Assembly: GCA_018396415.1 (NCBI GenBank)
Contig: JAGTRE010000009.1
Location: forward strand, 1 to 56,193
Direction of reading: 5' to 3'
Length of the DNA: 56,193 nucleotides
From: Candidatus Bathyarchaeota archaeon
GTDB taxonomy: Archaea; Thermoproteota; Bathyarchaeia; RBG-16-48-13; JAGTRE01
Under the pieces are notes generated by a model that saw only the letters and a program-made list of their open reading frames with translations, made no database searches and was not told the origin of the DNA. Numbering within the stretch: position 1 is the stretch's first letter; each line of letters opens with the position of its first letter. Of the stretch, positions 44,476 through 53,536 are shown in pieces. The translations under genes were made by a program, and so were the position numbers.

Positions 44476-45969
44476 TTGCGACCGATTAAGCAAACACGAA
44501 GCCTCTGTCCAATCTGCCTCAAAGTAGTCGATGCTACCATATATGAAGAGGGTGGACGGGTTTTAATTAAGAAACAATGTGAACAACACGGATCATTTGA
44601 AGATGTTTACTGGTCGGATTATGAACAATACGTGAGAGCCCAGCGTTATGAGCATGTTGGCAATGGCATTGAAAATCCGAGAACCAAAATTGAGATGGGT
44701 TGTCCGTATGACTGTGGAATTTGCCCTAATCATTCCTCAACTACAATTCTAGCAATTGTCGACATAACAAATCGATGTAATTTACGATGCCCAGTCTGTT
44801 TTGCCCACGCTGGTGCGGCAGGCTATGTCTACGAGCCGACTAAAGAAGAAATCTTCAGAATACTGGAAAACTTTCGACAAACCTTACCTGTTCCACCTAA
44901 AGCCTTACAATTCAGTGGAGGAGAACCCACCCTTAGAAAGGACCTACCAGAACTTATAACCTACGCCAAAAAAATTGGATTCAACCATGTGGAGGTCAAT
45001 TCCAACGGAGTCCGATTTGCAGAAAACGTGGAATACATTAAAGAGTTAATGCAAGCCGGAATGGATACAGTTTACCTCCAATTTGATGGAGTTACCCCTG
45101 AGCCATACCACTTTACTAGGGGCTGCAACCTCTTTCCCACAAAGTTAAAGGCACTCGAAAATTTTCGGAAGGCTGGGTTGGGAAGCGTAGTTTTGGTGCC
45201 GACACTAGTGAAGGGGGTGAACGACCATCAAGTTGGAGAAATAATAAGATTCGGAGCTAAAAATTTCGATATTGTTCGTGCAGTGAACTTCCAACCCGTT
45301 TCAATTACCGGCCGTATCGACAGGTCCAAGCTACGGGAAATGCGCATAACTATACCTGACTTCATGAAGCTGTGTGAGGAGCAGACCGGAGGGGAAATTA
45401 AGGTTTCAGACTTCTTCCCAGTTCCGACCGTCGTACCAATCTCGATGGCGGTTGGAGCCATAAAGGGGAGCCGTTTTCCAGAGTTAACCACCCACCCCCA
45501 TTGTGGAGTGGCTACATTTATTTTCGTACAAAAAGACAAAATTACACCGATCACCCGTTATGCGAACATCGACGGTTTCATGAAGACCTTAGAGAAAACG
45601 TATGAAGATGCAAAAAACGGTGCAAAAATCAAAGCCAAAATGAGATTAATCAGCTCACTACGGCATGTCAAACTATCCCTTTTACGCGAATTAGTTTCAA
45701 CAATATTAACAACTGGAACCTTTGAGTCACTTGCCCGTTTCACGTACAAAACTATTTTGATCGGATGCATGCATTTCATGGACCCATATAACTTTGATCT
45801 GGAACGCGTCCAACGATGCTGCATTCACTACGGCGTTCCAGGCGGCCGAATTATCCCGTTTTGCACGATGAACAGCATACACCGTCCAGCAATAGAAAAA
45901 GATCTCAGCATTTCAATTGAAGATTGGAAAAGTAAAAACCCAGGCAAGTCAGTAGCGTCAGTTGCATAA
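44476..45969 (+). CDS. tes: Radical SAM tetraether-lipid synthase (Tes/GDGT-MAS-like)
   Basis: 497 residues. The N-terminus has the extra cysteine sites of this family, LCPICLKVVDA and CEQHGSFEDVYWSD, MGCPYDCGICPNH, then the radical SAM motif CNLRCPVC (about 98-105), SGGEPTLR (SAM), and late cysteines in RCCIHYGVPGGRIIPFCTMN. Length and multiple Fe-S sites match the enzyme that couples two archaeol tails into a membrane-spanning GDGT lipid. That points to a tetraether-membrane, probably thermophilic, archaeon. ATG start; no operon partner. Confidence 0.82.
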   Translation: MRPIKQTRSLCPICLKVVDATIYEEGGRVLIKKQCEQHGSFEDVYWSDYEQYVRAQRYEHVGNGIENPRTKIEMGCPYDCGICPNHSSTTILAIVDITNRCNLRCPVCFAHAGAAGYVYEPTKEEIFRILENFRQTLPVPPKALQFSGGEPTLRKDLPELITYAKKIGFNHVEVNSNGVRFAENVEYIKELMQAGMDTVYLQFDGVTPEPYHFTRGCNLFPTKLKALENFRKAGLGSVVLVPTLVKGVNDHQVGEIIRFGAKNFDIVRAVNFQPVSITGRIDRSKLREMRITIPDFMKLCEEQTGGEIKVSDFFPVPTVVPISMAVGAIKGSRFPELTTHPHCGVATFIFVQKDKITPITRYANIDGFMKTLEKTYEDAKNGAKIKAKMRLISSLRHVKLSLLRELVSTILTTGTFESLARFTYKTILIGCMHFMDPYNFDLERVQRCCIHYGVPGGRIIPFCTMNSIHRPAIEKDLSISIEDWKSKNPGKSVASVA

Positions 45970-46227
45970 AATCATCCAATAAATTCGAAACGCGTTATAA
46001 ATCCTGGCATGCGTGCGTTTAAAATATAAACCTCTCAACTTTTTCCAGTTGGGGCGTCAGAGATCATATTCGCCATTTCAAGCGTTAAAAACCAAACAAT
46101 TATGTTTTCATCTAACTCGTTTTTCTTCAGCATTTCCATAGCTGCATTCGACTGCCAAATTCCCAACGCAGGTTAACGATACCCATAAAGATAAAACTAT
46201 CCTTACTAGTTTAATAGGGAAGGCTGA

Positions 46228-46449
46228 ATGAATAAGCGGAAGATAGTTAATGCCAATGTATTTCCCGCTCCACTTGCACCTGAAAAACCTTCTCGACCGA
46301 CAACTTCGAGAGAGGTTTGGCCCTATACCCTTATCTTGCCAGAGGGGGAGGAGACCCGAAAAACTTTGAGAGAAATATTAACTCGATTAGACTCGATTGA
46401 GAAACGCTTAGACAGAATTGAGAAGCTCCTCTCAGGAAGAAGTGGCTGA
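46228..46449 (+). CDS. Small protein with C-terminal coiled coil
   Basis: 73 residues. A proline-rich N-terminal half (FPAPLAPEKPSRPTT) and a helical C-terminus with leucine/isoleucine heptads (LREILTRLDSIEKRLDRIEKLL) that would form a short coiled coil. No family recognised. ATG start. The heptad repeat makes a real gene likely, though composition alone could mislead. It ends 15 bases before the convergent GT2 gene. Confidence 0.45.
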   Translation: MNKRKIVNANVFPAPLAPEKPSRPTTSREVWPYTLILPEGEETRKTLREILTRLDSIEKRLDRIEKLLSGRSG

Positions 46450-46464
46450 CTAAGCTAAGCAAAA

Positions 46465-47202
46465 TTAGGAGAGCACATTCTTAAGGCGGGTTAACAATAG
46501 GCGAAACGTTGCGCCTGCAAACCGTACCACTTCTTTTCTGTTAAGTTTTGATCTCCCAATCTTGCGATCGATGAAAATAATTGGCTCCTCGCCAACTTTA
46601 AAGCCCGCCTTCTGGCAAAGATAAATCATCTCAATTTGAAACGCGTAGCCTTCAGACTTAACAGATTGATAATTAATACTGCGTAGAAGATCCGCCTTGA
46701 ATGCCCGATAGCCGCTAGTTACGTCGTGGATTTTTATTCCGACAAGAAGACGAGCAAGAAAATTTGCTCCACTACTCACCAGACGCCGATAAAAACTCCA
46801 ACCCTCGATACCTCCACCTGGAATATAACGCGATCCAACCACAACATCGTAGCCTTCGGCTAATTTTCGAATAAAACCAGGAATAAACTCCGGATTATGT
46901 GAGAGATCGGCATCCATTTCAAAAATAACTCTGGCACCGAACTCATCCAGAGCTATGCGGAAACCTTCTTTATATGCGCTACCGATGCCAGATTTTCTAG
47001 GACGATGTAGAACCTTAATGTTCCCATATTGCTCAGCCAGTTGATCTGCCAGTTGCCCTGTACCGTCTGGGCTGTTATCATCGACAATTACTATAAAATT
47101 AGATAGATTGTTTTTTTGGCATACTTCCTCAATTTTAGGAATAAGCCTTAGGATATTCTCTCGTTCGTTATATGTTGGTAACACGATACAAATTTGGACC
47201 AT
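46465..47202 (-). CDS. Dolichol-phosphate-mannose-synthase-like GT2 glycosyltransferase
   Basis: 245 residues. GT-A fold: VLPTYNERENILRLI, IVDDNSPDGTGQLAD, HRPRKSGIGSAYKEG, EMDADLSHNPEFIPGF (the DxD) and GSRYIPGG. The C-terminus RSKLNRKEVVRFAG matches DPM1-type enzymes without membrane anchors. Likely transfers mannose or glucose from a nucleotide sugar to dolichyl phosphate on the cytoplasmic face, for N-glycan or lipid work. ATG start. Confidence 0.87.
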   Translation of the reverse strand: MVQICIVLPTYNERENILRLIPKIEEVCQKNNLSNFIVIVDDNSPDGTGQLADQLAEQYGNIKVLHRPRKSGIGSAYKEGFRIALDEFGARVIFEMDADLSHNPEFIPGFIRKLAEGYDVVVGSRYIPGGGIEGWSFYRRLVSSGANFLARLLVGIKIHDVTSGYRAFKADLLRSINYQSVKSEGYAFQIEMIYLCQKAGFKVGEEPIIFIDRKIGRSKLNRKEVVRFAGATFRLLLTRLKNVLS

Positions 47203-47330
47203 TATACGGCATCCTAAATGATATTTGTCTGCTTTAAGTCCGTAAATCTTCTCTGGAATTTCTCTTTTATCCCAACCAAGAAACCGAAGAGCAAATCCGT
47301 AAGTGCACGTTTCTTCTTAAATGACGAAAA

Positions 47331-48389
47331 ATGCAGGTAACCGATCTACTAAACTATCCAAATGTTCATGAAGCGGTTCTTTACCGAATCCTTCCCCACA
47401 GGAAAGTTGAATGCGGAACATGCGAACGCCGCTGCATGATTGCAGAAGATCAACTCGGGTTTTGTAAGACTCGCCAAAACATTGACGGAAGGCTTTACAC
47501 CTTAGTTTATGGGGATATATCATCAAGCTCAGCTAACCCAATCGAGAAAAAACCTTTCTTTCATTTCTGGCCGGGTAGTTACGCGCTTACAATTGGTACG
47601 TGGAGTTGCAATTTCACTTGCTTGTGGTGTCAAAATTTTGATATAACTAAGTTTCCGCCAAATCCACGTAAAGCTACCTACATAAGCCCGAAAAAACTAA
47701 TTGACATTACTTTAAGGAAACAATGCCAAGGAACATCAATTTCTTTTAACGAGCCAACTTTACTGTTTGAGTACAGCCTTGATGTCTTTCGTTTGGCACG
47801 TTCGAAGAGCTTGTACAACACATATGTTTCAAATGGGTATCTGACGCTTGAGGCATTGCGGATGTTAAAAGATGCAGGATTAGATGCGATTAAATTTGAT
47901 ATTAAAGGTGACAAGGAGGTTTATCGGAAGTACTGTGCCGCAGATGTCAGCATCGTCTGGAGAAATATAGCTGAGGCAAAGAGGTTGGGGCTTCACGTAG
48001 AAATCGTGACACTTATTATCCCCGGGGTAAACGACGATGAAGATTGCATCAAAGAAATTGTTCATAACCATCTCAAAGCCGTCGGACCGCAAACTCCATT
48101 ACATTTCACCCAATATTATCCGGCATACAAATTCTCCGCCCCCCGAACACCCGTAAAAACTCTAGAAAACGCTCATGCAATTGCAAAACGTGAGGGAGTA
48201 CAATACGTTTACGTAGGTAATGTTCCCGGCCATAAGTGGGAAAACACCTATTGCCATAACTGCGGAGAGTTACTTATTGAACGATATATTTTCTCAGTAA
48301 CCCGCTATCGATTGACATCCGGAAACAGATGTCCCAACTGTGGAATCGAGATTCCTATCATAGGAAACTACGTCAAATCCCCCCTATAG
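47331..48389 (+). CDS. amrS: AmmeMemoRadiSam-system radical SAM enzyme (AmrS)
   Basis: 352 residues. Upstream cysteines CERRCMIAEDQLGFCKTR, then IGTWSCNFTCLWCQNFDI with the CxxxCxxC cluster motif (about 85-92) and SFNEPTLLFEY. A C-terminal CHNCGELL ... CPNCG zinc ribbon closes it. The family (once annotated as PflA-like) accompanies AMMECR1 and Memo proteins, neither of which lies here. The chemistry of the family is not known. ATG start. Confidence 0.85.
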   Translation: MQVTDLLNYPNVHEAVLYRILPHRKVECGTCERRCMIAEDQLGFCKTRQNIDGRLYTLVYGDISSSSANPIEKKPFFHFWPGSYALTIGTWSCNFTCLWCQNFDITKFPPNPRKATYISPKKLIDITLRKQCQGTSISFNEPTLLFEYSLDVFRLARSKSLYNTYVSNGYLTLEALRMLKDAGLDAIKFDIKGDKEVYRKYCAADVSIVWRNIAEAKRLGLHVEIVTLIIPGVNDDEDCIKEIVHNHLKAVGPQTPLHFTQYYPAYKFSAPRTPVKTLENAHAIAKREGVQYVYVGNVPGHKWENTYCHNCGELLIERYIFSVTRYRLTSGNRCPNCGIEIPIIGNYVKSPL

Positions 48390-48510
48390 TTAACTTTTAC
48401 AATCAGAAACTTGCAACGTCGAGATCGAAGCCCCACAACTTTTGATCAATGTTTTTTACACTCCTCCAATTAAATTTCAGCCTAATGGCATGCTAACTTG
48501 AGGCTTGGAA

Positions 48511-49716
48511 ATGAATCGCCAATACGAATTAGAACTTCTCTCGAAACTCGTTGAAATAGATACAAATGCTCAGACCAAGACAGGATACGTTGCTTGCTCA
48601 GAAGCGATTCGCACCGAAGCAGAAAAACTGGGGCTTAAAGTTCGAGTTTATGATAGCGCTAAACTCGCTTCGGATAAGATGAGCCGCCCAAACTTAGTAA
48701 TCGATTTAGACGTTGATGCCAGCGAACGAATAATTTTTTCAACACATTATGATGTTGTTCCAGCTGGGCAAGGTTGGATCCACGAGCCATTTAAGCTTAC
48801 GGTAGAGGGAAACCGGGCATATGGACGAGGGGCCAGTGACAACAAGGCTGGAATAGCTGCAGCCCTCGGTGCGCTACGCGAACTCAAAGCAATAGGAAAC
48901 TCGCAAGTAAACGTATCGCTCCTGGTTTCACCAGATGAAGAAGTGGGCGGAGAGCTTGGTGTAGGATATTTAGTGGAAAAAGTTAAGATTAGGGCAGATG
49001 GTGCGATAATTCTTGACTCAGGTCCAGACATTGTCAGCATTGGCGCCAGTGGAGCTGTCTGGGGTAAAGTAACTGTACGAGGGCTCCAAGGACATGCTGG
49101 ATATCCCCATTTAGCGAAGAATGCGATTGAACTGGCCCTACCACTTTTAAACGATCTAGCCCGATATGCCAAGATTCGGGAGAAGGTTAGGTCAAAGTTG
49201 CCAGCTCCACCAACTGCTCCAAAGAAACGGATATGGGGAAGGTTTTCTATTACGATGCTTCGTGCTGGTGAAAAAGAAAATGTAATCCCCGGTGAATGTG
49301 AAGCTCGCTTTGATCTTCGGATATGCCCAGATGAAGACGACGAGAAAGCAAGACAAGCATTGTTAAATTATTTTGAAAAGATTCGTGAAAAACACAAATG
49401 TGATGCACAACTCGAATTTATGTCTAAGCGGGCATCCAATTATTATACGGATCAGAAACATCCTCTTGTGAGGGGCTTGTCGCTTGCAGTGAAGCAGGTT
49501 GTGGGTAAAGTTCCTGTTGCCGCTGATCTTGGAGGCAATGATGGCCATTATTTTGCGAGAGCTGGTATCCCGGTTGTTTCTTATGGTCCCATTAGAAATG
49601 ACTGCAATGTTCATGGAAAAGACGAATTCGTTTACATAAGCGACCTTGAGCTTGTAAAAAATGTTCTAGTTCAATTATGTAGTAACTGGACTTATTTAAC
49701 AAGAGAATCCACATGA
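48511..49716 (+). CDS. M20-family metallohydrolase (ArgE/DapE-like)
   Basis: 401 residues from the ATG at 48511, GAGG about seven bases upstream; a TTG at 48505 is also open. Metal and catalytic residues: FSTHYDVVPAG (His, Asp), GRGASDNKAGIAAAL (Asp), PDEEVGGELG (Glu-Glu), DSGPD, and NDGHYFARAGIPVV (His). Between lies the dimerisation domain (GLQGHAGYPHLAKNA). Hydrolyses an N-acyl amino acid, peptide or succinyl-diaminopimelate; substrate open. Stands between AmrS and an F420-type gene. Confidence 0.85.
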   Translation: MNRQYELELLSKLVEIDTNAQTKTGYVACSEAIRTEAEKLGLKVRVYDSAKLASDKMSRPNLVIDLDVDASERIIFSTHYDVVPAGQGWIHEPFKLTVEGNRAYGRGASDNKAGIAAALGALRELKAIGNSQVNVSLLVSPDEEVGGELGVGYLVEKVKIRADGAIILDSGPDIVSIGASGAVWGKVTVRGLQGHAGYPHLAKNAIELALPLLNDLARYAKIREKVRSKLPAPPTAPKKRIWGRFSITMLRAGEKENVIPGECEARFDLRICPDEDDEKARQALLNYFEKIREKHKCDAQLEFMSKRASNYYTDQKHPLVRGLSLAVKQVVGKVPVAADLGGNDGHYFARAGIPVVSYGPIRNDCNVHGKDEFVYISDLELVKNVLVQLCSNWTYLTREST

Positions 49717-49749
49717 GTAAAAAAATTGTGATGAGATTTGAGGGTCAGC

Positions 49750-50841
49750 CTATTTTCCTTTAAAGTACGGTATGATTTTCTCTCCGAAAATCTTGATTTG
49801 CTCATTAAGCTTCTTGATATCTGAGGTTACGTATATGCCGATGAGATCTTTCATGACTATGTGTGTGGCTCCGGCTTTCACGAATTCTTCAAGTTTGCCG
49901 ATTACCTCATCAACTGTGCCTACCGCTACCCATTTCTCAACGATTTCATCAGGCATGGCTTCAGCAGCTTTGCGTGGATGCGCAACAATTTCCTCTGTCG
50001 GTGGCGCTCTCTGGTACGCGTAATCAATAGTCGGTGCAATTGGCACTTCGAATCCCATTTCCTTGAGAAGTTTTCTGTGAGTTAGCATAATGATCTCAGG
50101 CTTTATAGCATCAATCGCTTGCTTTCGCATCGCCGGGTCCTCAGTAACGCCAGTATATTCAAAGGCGACTTTTTCTATGGCTTCAAAATCTCTGCCAGCT
50201 TCTAAGGCAGCCTTCCTAATTATCTCAAGTCTTCGCCTATACGTTTCAGGCGTGTTAATCCAAGGCTTCCAGCCATCAGCAACCTCTCCTACGAGCCTTA
50301 ACGATCGTGGCGAGCCTAGCGCACCTATGTAAATGGGTGGAGCAGGCTGTTGCACGCATTTTTGATCAAGCCAAGCATTATCAAGACTATAAAATTTACC
50401 TTTAAAGCTAACCGGGCTCGCTCTGCTGGATTTCCACATAAGCCTTATTACTTCGATTGCCTCTTTTAGCCTCGCAATTCTCGTATCCGGATCCTCCCAA
50501 GGAAGTCCATAAGCTCTGAGGTTCATTGCCTCCCCAGCGCCAAGCCCCAATATAGTTCGCCCACCTGTCAACTCTTCAAGAGTTGCTACAATGTGAGCTA
50601 TTTTAGTGGGGTGAGTCCTTAAGACATCGGTTACATCCGAAGCAAGAATTAGACGCTTTGTCTGGGCTCCGATTGCTGCGAAGACAATCCATGGATCAAC
50701 CTTATCTCCTGAGGGTGGCATGTCAGTGTAATGGTCAGGAACCCAAATGGAGTCAAACCCATACTTCTCTGCCAGAATTCCTGCACTTACTAGGTCGGCG
50801 ACAGGCAAGACAGTCGCATGTAGACCAAACCTTATGGCCAA
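49750..50841 (-). CDS. Luciferase-like (Mer-type) F420-dependent oxidoreductase
   Basis: 363 residues, ATG start with GGAGGA upstream. Barrel motifs: IWVPDHYTDMP, ILASDVTDVLRTHPTKIAH, LGLGAGEAMNLRAYG, PPIYIGALGSPRSLRLVGEVADGW. Paralogue of the protein at 43289. An insertion of about 15 residues near the C-terminus carries DYAYQRAPPTEEIVAHPRKA. The specific substrate is unknown. Confidence 0.82.
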   Translation of the reverse strand: MAIRFGLHATVLPVADLVSAGILAEKYGFDSIWVPDHYTDMPPSGDKVDPWIVFAAIGAQTKRLILASDVTDVLRTHPTKIAHIVATLEELTGGRTILGLGAGEAMNLRAYGLPWEDPDTRIARLKEAIEVIRLMWKSSRASPVSFKGKFYSLDNAWLDQKCVQQPAPPIYIGALGSPRSLRLVGEVADGWKPWINTPETYRRRLEIIRKAALEAGRDFEAIEKVAFEYTGVTEDPAMRKQAIDAIKPEIIMLTHRKLLKEMGFEVPIAPTIDYAYQRAPPTEEIVAHPRKAAEAMPDEIVEKWVAVGTVDEVIGKLEEFVKAGATHIVMKDLIGIYVTSDIKKLNEQIKIFGEKIIPYFKGK

Positions 50842-51123
50842 TGTAAATTTCCTCCTCCAGATATGCTTTTCTTAAAAACATCCATTATAAACTTTTTGAG
50901 ATATACGAATGTCTGTACCGTAAGCCAAGTTGATGGCTATTTCTACGGCAAAGCTAGGGGTTTGCAGAGAAAATTATCTCAAAAGAACGATGTTGGCAAT
51001 CCCTCCAATTATTCTGTAGGTCCTAACAGATGTTCACATTTTCTATTTAAATCAAATTCAGAAAAATTCACAAAATTTTTGTATGAATATATTTAAACTT
51101 CATAGTGGAGGAGGAAACATTCT

Positions 51124-52560
51124 ATGGCGGTACCACCGGAGGAAGAAAACTGGGAACAACTTGTTGAATTGGATAAAAAGTATTTCTTACGACCAATAGC
51201 CACATCCGAGGAATATTCACCGTTTCCAATAGCTAGAGCTGAAGGAGCATACCTAGTAACCCCTGAGGGAGTAAAAATCCTGGACTTTATGTCGACTTTG
51301 CATTGCGCAAACCTAGGACCCTACCACCCGAAAATCGCAGAAACCATGAAGAAATACTTAGACTACTTTGGTTACCTCTATGAAGGTGGCTTTGTTGCGT
51401 CTTTGAGACCTAAAGTGGCAAAGATACTAATGGAAGACGCCTTTAAGGGAGACATGGCGAAAATTGGCTTCGTAAGCACTGGGAGCGAAGCAGTTGAATA
51501 TGCTTTGTTGATAGCTAGGATCTATAAACAGAAACCGTACATACTCACGAGAGATTACGCGTATCACGGATGGACTCATGCAGCGGTAGGCGGTACCCGT
51601 GTACCGTATTTGCGGAATATCGCCATAAAACCGGCTCTTAAGCCAGGCGAAGTACCTGAAATAATAATACCCCCGGGCACAGGCATGTTCTTCCAACTTG
51701 CTCCACCCCCATTCTGTTATCGGTGCCCACTTGGACACGAGTACCCGGACTGCAAGGACAGGACAGGTATGTTGGCATGTGTCCGCCGCACCAAGGACAT
51801 AATTGAAACATTGCAGCCGGAGATCGCTGCTATAATTATGGAGGTTGTATTTGGTAGCTGTGGTGTCTTCGCCCCACCACCTGAGTATATTCCCCAGATG
51901 GCGAAAGTAACCAAAGATACCGGAATACTCTGGATAGACGATGAAGTCATATGTGGCTTCGGCAGAACTGGAAAATGGTTTGGCTACCAACACTATGACG
52001 TGAAGCCTGACATAGTCGATTTTGCGAAGGGTGTGACAGGCGCGCATTTCCCAGTAGGCGGTGTGGCGATAAATAAAGAGATAGCAAAGTGGTTTGATGA
52101 TAAACGCTGGTGGCATGCCAGCACCTATGCTTGTCACCCAGTCGGTATGGCTGCGGCCTATGGCGCTCTAACAACTTACAAAGAAGAGAAGCTCATGGAA
52201 CATGCGGAGAAAATGGGCAAATACTTAGAAGAAAAACTAAAAGGACTTGAGGAGAGGCATAAATCCATCGGCAACGTCAGCGGACTAGGTCTCATTTGGG
52301 GAATCGAATTCGTTAAGAACAAGGAAACAAAAGAACCCTTCGTGCCAGAAGACAAACGCAAATTCTGGTATGATGACTACATGAAGTATCCCTGTAAGAT
52401 TATTGGAGCCAAGTGCTTCGAACGTCGGTTACTTGTCTCAACATTTGCAGCGAATAACGTGACTCTTATGCCGCCGGTAATCGTGACAGAGAAAGACATA
52501 GACCTCGCAATAGACATTTTGGATGATGCAATTAAAGAAATCGACAAAATGGCCTCTTAA
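51124..52560 (+). CDS. Class III pyridoxal-phosphate aminotransferase
   Basis: 478 residues, ATG start with GGAGGAGG nine bases upstream. Family motifs: FVSTGSEAVEYALLIAR, YAYHGWTHAA, LWIDDEVICGFGRTGKWFGYQHY, and KGVTGAHFPVGG, whose Lys holds the cofactor. A cysteine-bearing loop, FCYRCPLGHEYPDC, is known in the pyruvate- and omega-amino-acid-linked branch of the family. Likely moves the amino group of an omega-amine, beta-amino acid or glutamate-1-semialdehyde-like substrate. First of four genes in one direction that look catabolic. Confidence 0.87.
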   Translation: MAVPPEEENWEQLVELDKKYFLRPIATSEEYSPFPIARAEGAYLVTPEGVKILDFMSTLHCANLGPYHPKIAETMKKYLDYFGYLYEGGFVASLRPKVAKILMEDAFKGDMAKIGFVSTGSEAVEYALLIARIYKQKPYILTRDYAYHGWTHAAVGGTRVPYLRNIAIKPALKPGEVPEIIIPPGTGMFFQLAPPPFCYRCPLGHEYPDCKDRTGMLACVRRTKDIIETLQPEIAAIIMEVVFGSCGVFAPPPEYIPQMAKVTKDTGILWIDDEVICGFGRTGKWFGYQHYDVKPDIVDFAKGVTGAHFPVGGVAINKEIAKWFDDKRWWHASTYACHPVGMAAAYGALTTYKEEKLMEHAEKMGKYLEEKLKGLEERHKSIGNVSGLGLIWGIEFVKNKETKEPFVPEDKRKFWYDDYMKYPCKIIGAKCFERRLLVSTFAANNVTLMPPVIVTEKDIDLAIDILDDAIKEIDKMAS

Positions 52561-52612
52561 ATCTATAATTCCCCTGATTTTTTTCCTTTTAAATCCTGTT
52601 GGGAAATTTGAG

Positions 52613-53536
52613 ATGAGAGTTGCCACTATTCAAGCAAGACCGATCGACGGGTTGCATTCCGAGAAAAATGTTCCACGTGCGTTAAAACTTCTAGAGGAAG
52701 CTGCGGAGAAAAACATAGACCTAGCCTGTTTTCCTGACGGATACCCTTCCACAGGTGAAAAGAAAATCTGTAAAAAGGCGCAGGATCTGAATATATATGT
52801 AATTGCATCTATTCTAACAAAATGTAAAAACGGAAAATATTGCAACGAAGGTGTATTAATCAGCCCATCTGGGGAGATTTTGGGAAGACACGAAAAAACA
52901 GTTTTACTTTGGGCGTTTGAAGAAGACATAATTCGACGGGGTAAAGAATTAAATGTATTTAAAACGAAGCTAGGCAACATTGGCGTATTAAAATGCTCAG
53001 AAACGCTTTATCCTGAGCCTGCAGCCAATCTAACTTTGAAAGGTGCTGATATAATTTTCGTGCAAGCAAATTTTCTATCGAATTTACTTGAGTTCTGGCA
53101 TCGTATATTGATGGTGAGATCCTGGGAAAATTGGATGCCGATAGTCGCGGTAAACACAGCGAAGTGGAAGAAAGAAAGCATCATTTACAAGAATTTTGAA
53201 TTGAGTCCCTCATATGGCGGCAAAAGTGTCGTATTTGTACCAGAGAATTTTCAGACCCTCGATGAGTTTATGGTAAGGCCTTTTAACGGTGGAATTTTCT
53301 ACACCAAGAAAAGAATGTGTAAAGCCATGGCTGGTTATGGAGAAGAAATAATTCTTGCTAATATAGACTTGAGTATTTACCGGCGATTTAGGGAAGTTTT
53401 TTTCAAAAATAGAAAAATGCAATTTTTCAGTTATGGCGATGTTAAACAGATAGGTTCAGGACAAGACGATTTGAGAGGACGAGACTATGATGATCCGCCC
53501 CTCGTTAAAGCCGTATCCGATAGTTCCCTTTTTTAA
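52613..53536 (+). CDS. Nitrilase/carbon-nitrogen-hydrolase family protein with altered triad
   Basis: 307 residues from the ATG at 52613; the frame stays open upstream into the aminotransferase gene, but this start gives the family N-terminus MRVATIQARP. The three catalytic positions can be placed: usual Glu is Asp42 (LACFPDGYP), Lys95 (GRHEKTVLL) and Cys128 (GVLKCSETLYPE). Asp for Glu is rare and may lower or change activity. Predicted to hydrolyse or condense an amide. Its last 50 bases overlap the next gene's start. Confidence 0.75.
   Translation: MRVATIQARPIDGLHSEKNVPRALKLLEEAAEKNIDLACFPDGYPSTGEKKICKKAQDLNIYVIASILTKCKNGKYCNEGVLISPSGEILGRHEKTVLLWAFEEDIIRRGKELNVFKTKLGNIGVLKCSETLYPEPAANLTLKGADIIFVQANFLSNLLEFWHRILMVRSWENWMPIVAVNTAKWKKESIIYKNFELSPSYGGKSVVFVPENFQTLDEFMVRPFNGGIFYTKKRMCKAMAGYGEEIILANIDLSIYRRFREVFFKNRKMQFFSYGDVKQIGSGQDDLRGRDYDDPPLVKAVSDSSLF

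Noticed and set aside
46035-46139. Minus-strand 34-codon ORF (MEMLKKNELDENIIVWF...) in the gap after Tes
   Set aside because: No ribosome-binding site, no family match and no support beyond its composition; could be a relic but cannot be shown.
50863-51096. 77-codon open frame in the gap before the aminotransferase
   Set aside because: No family features, no ribosome-binding site, composition like spacer DNA.
51427-52137. 236-codon minus-strand open frame opposite the aminotransferase
   Set aside because: It is antisense to a clear gene and codes for no recognisable protein; length is a by-product of the codon pattern.
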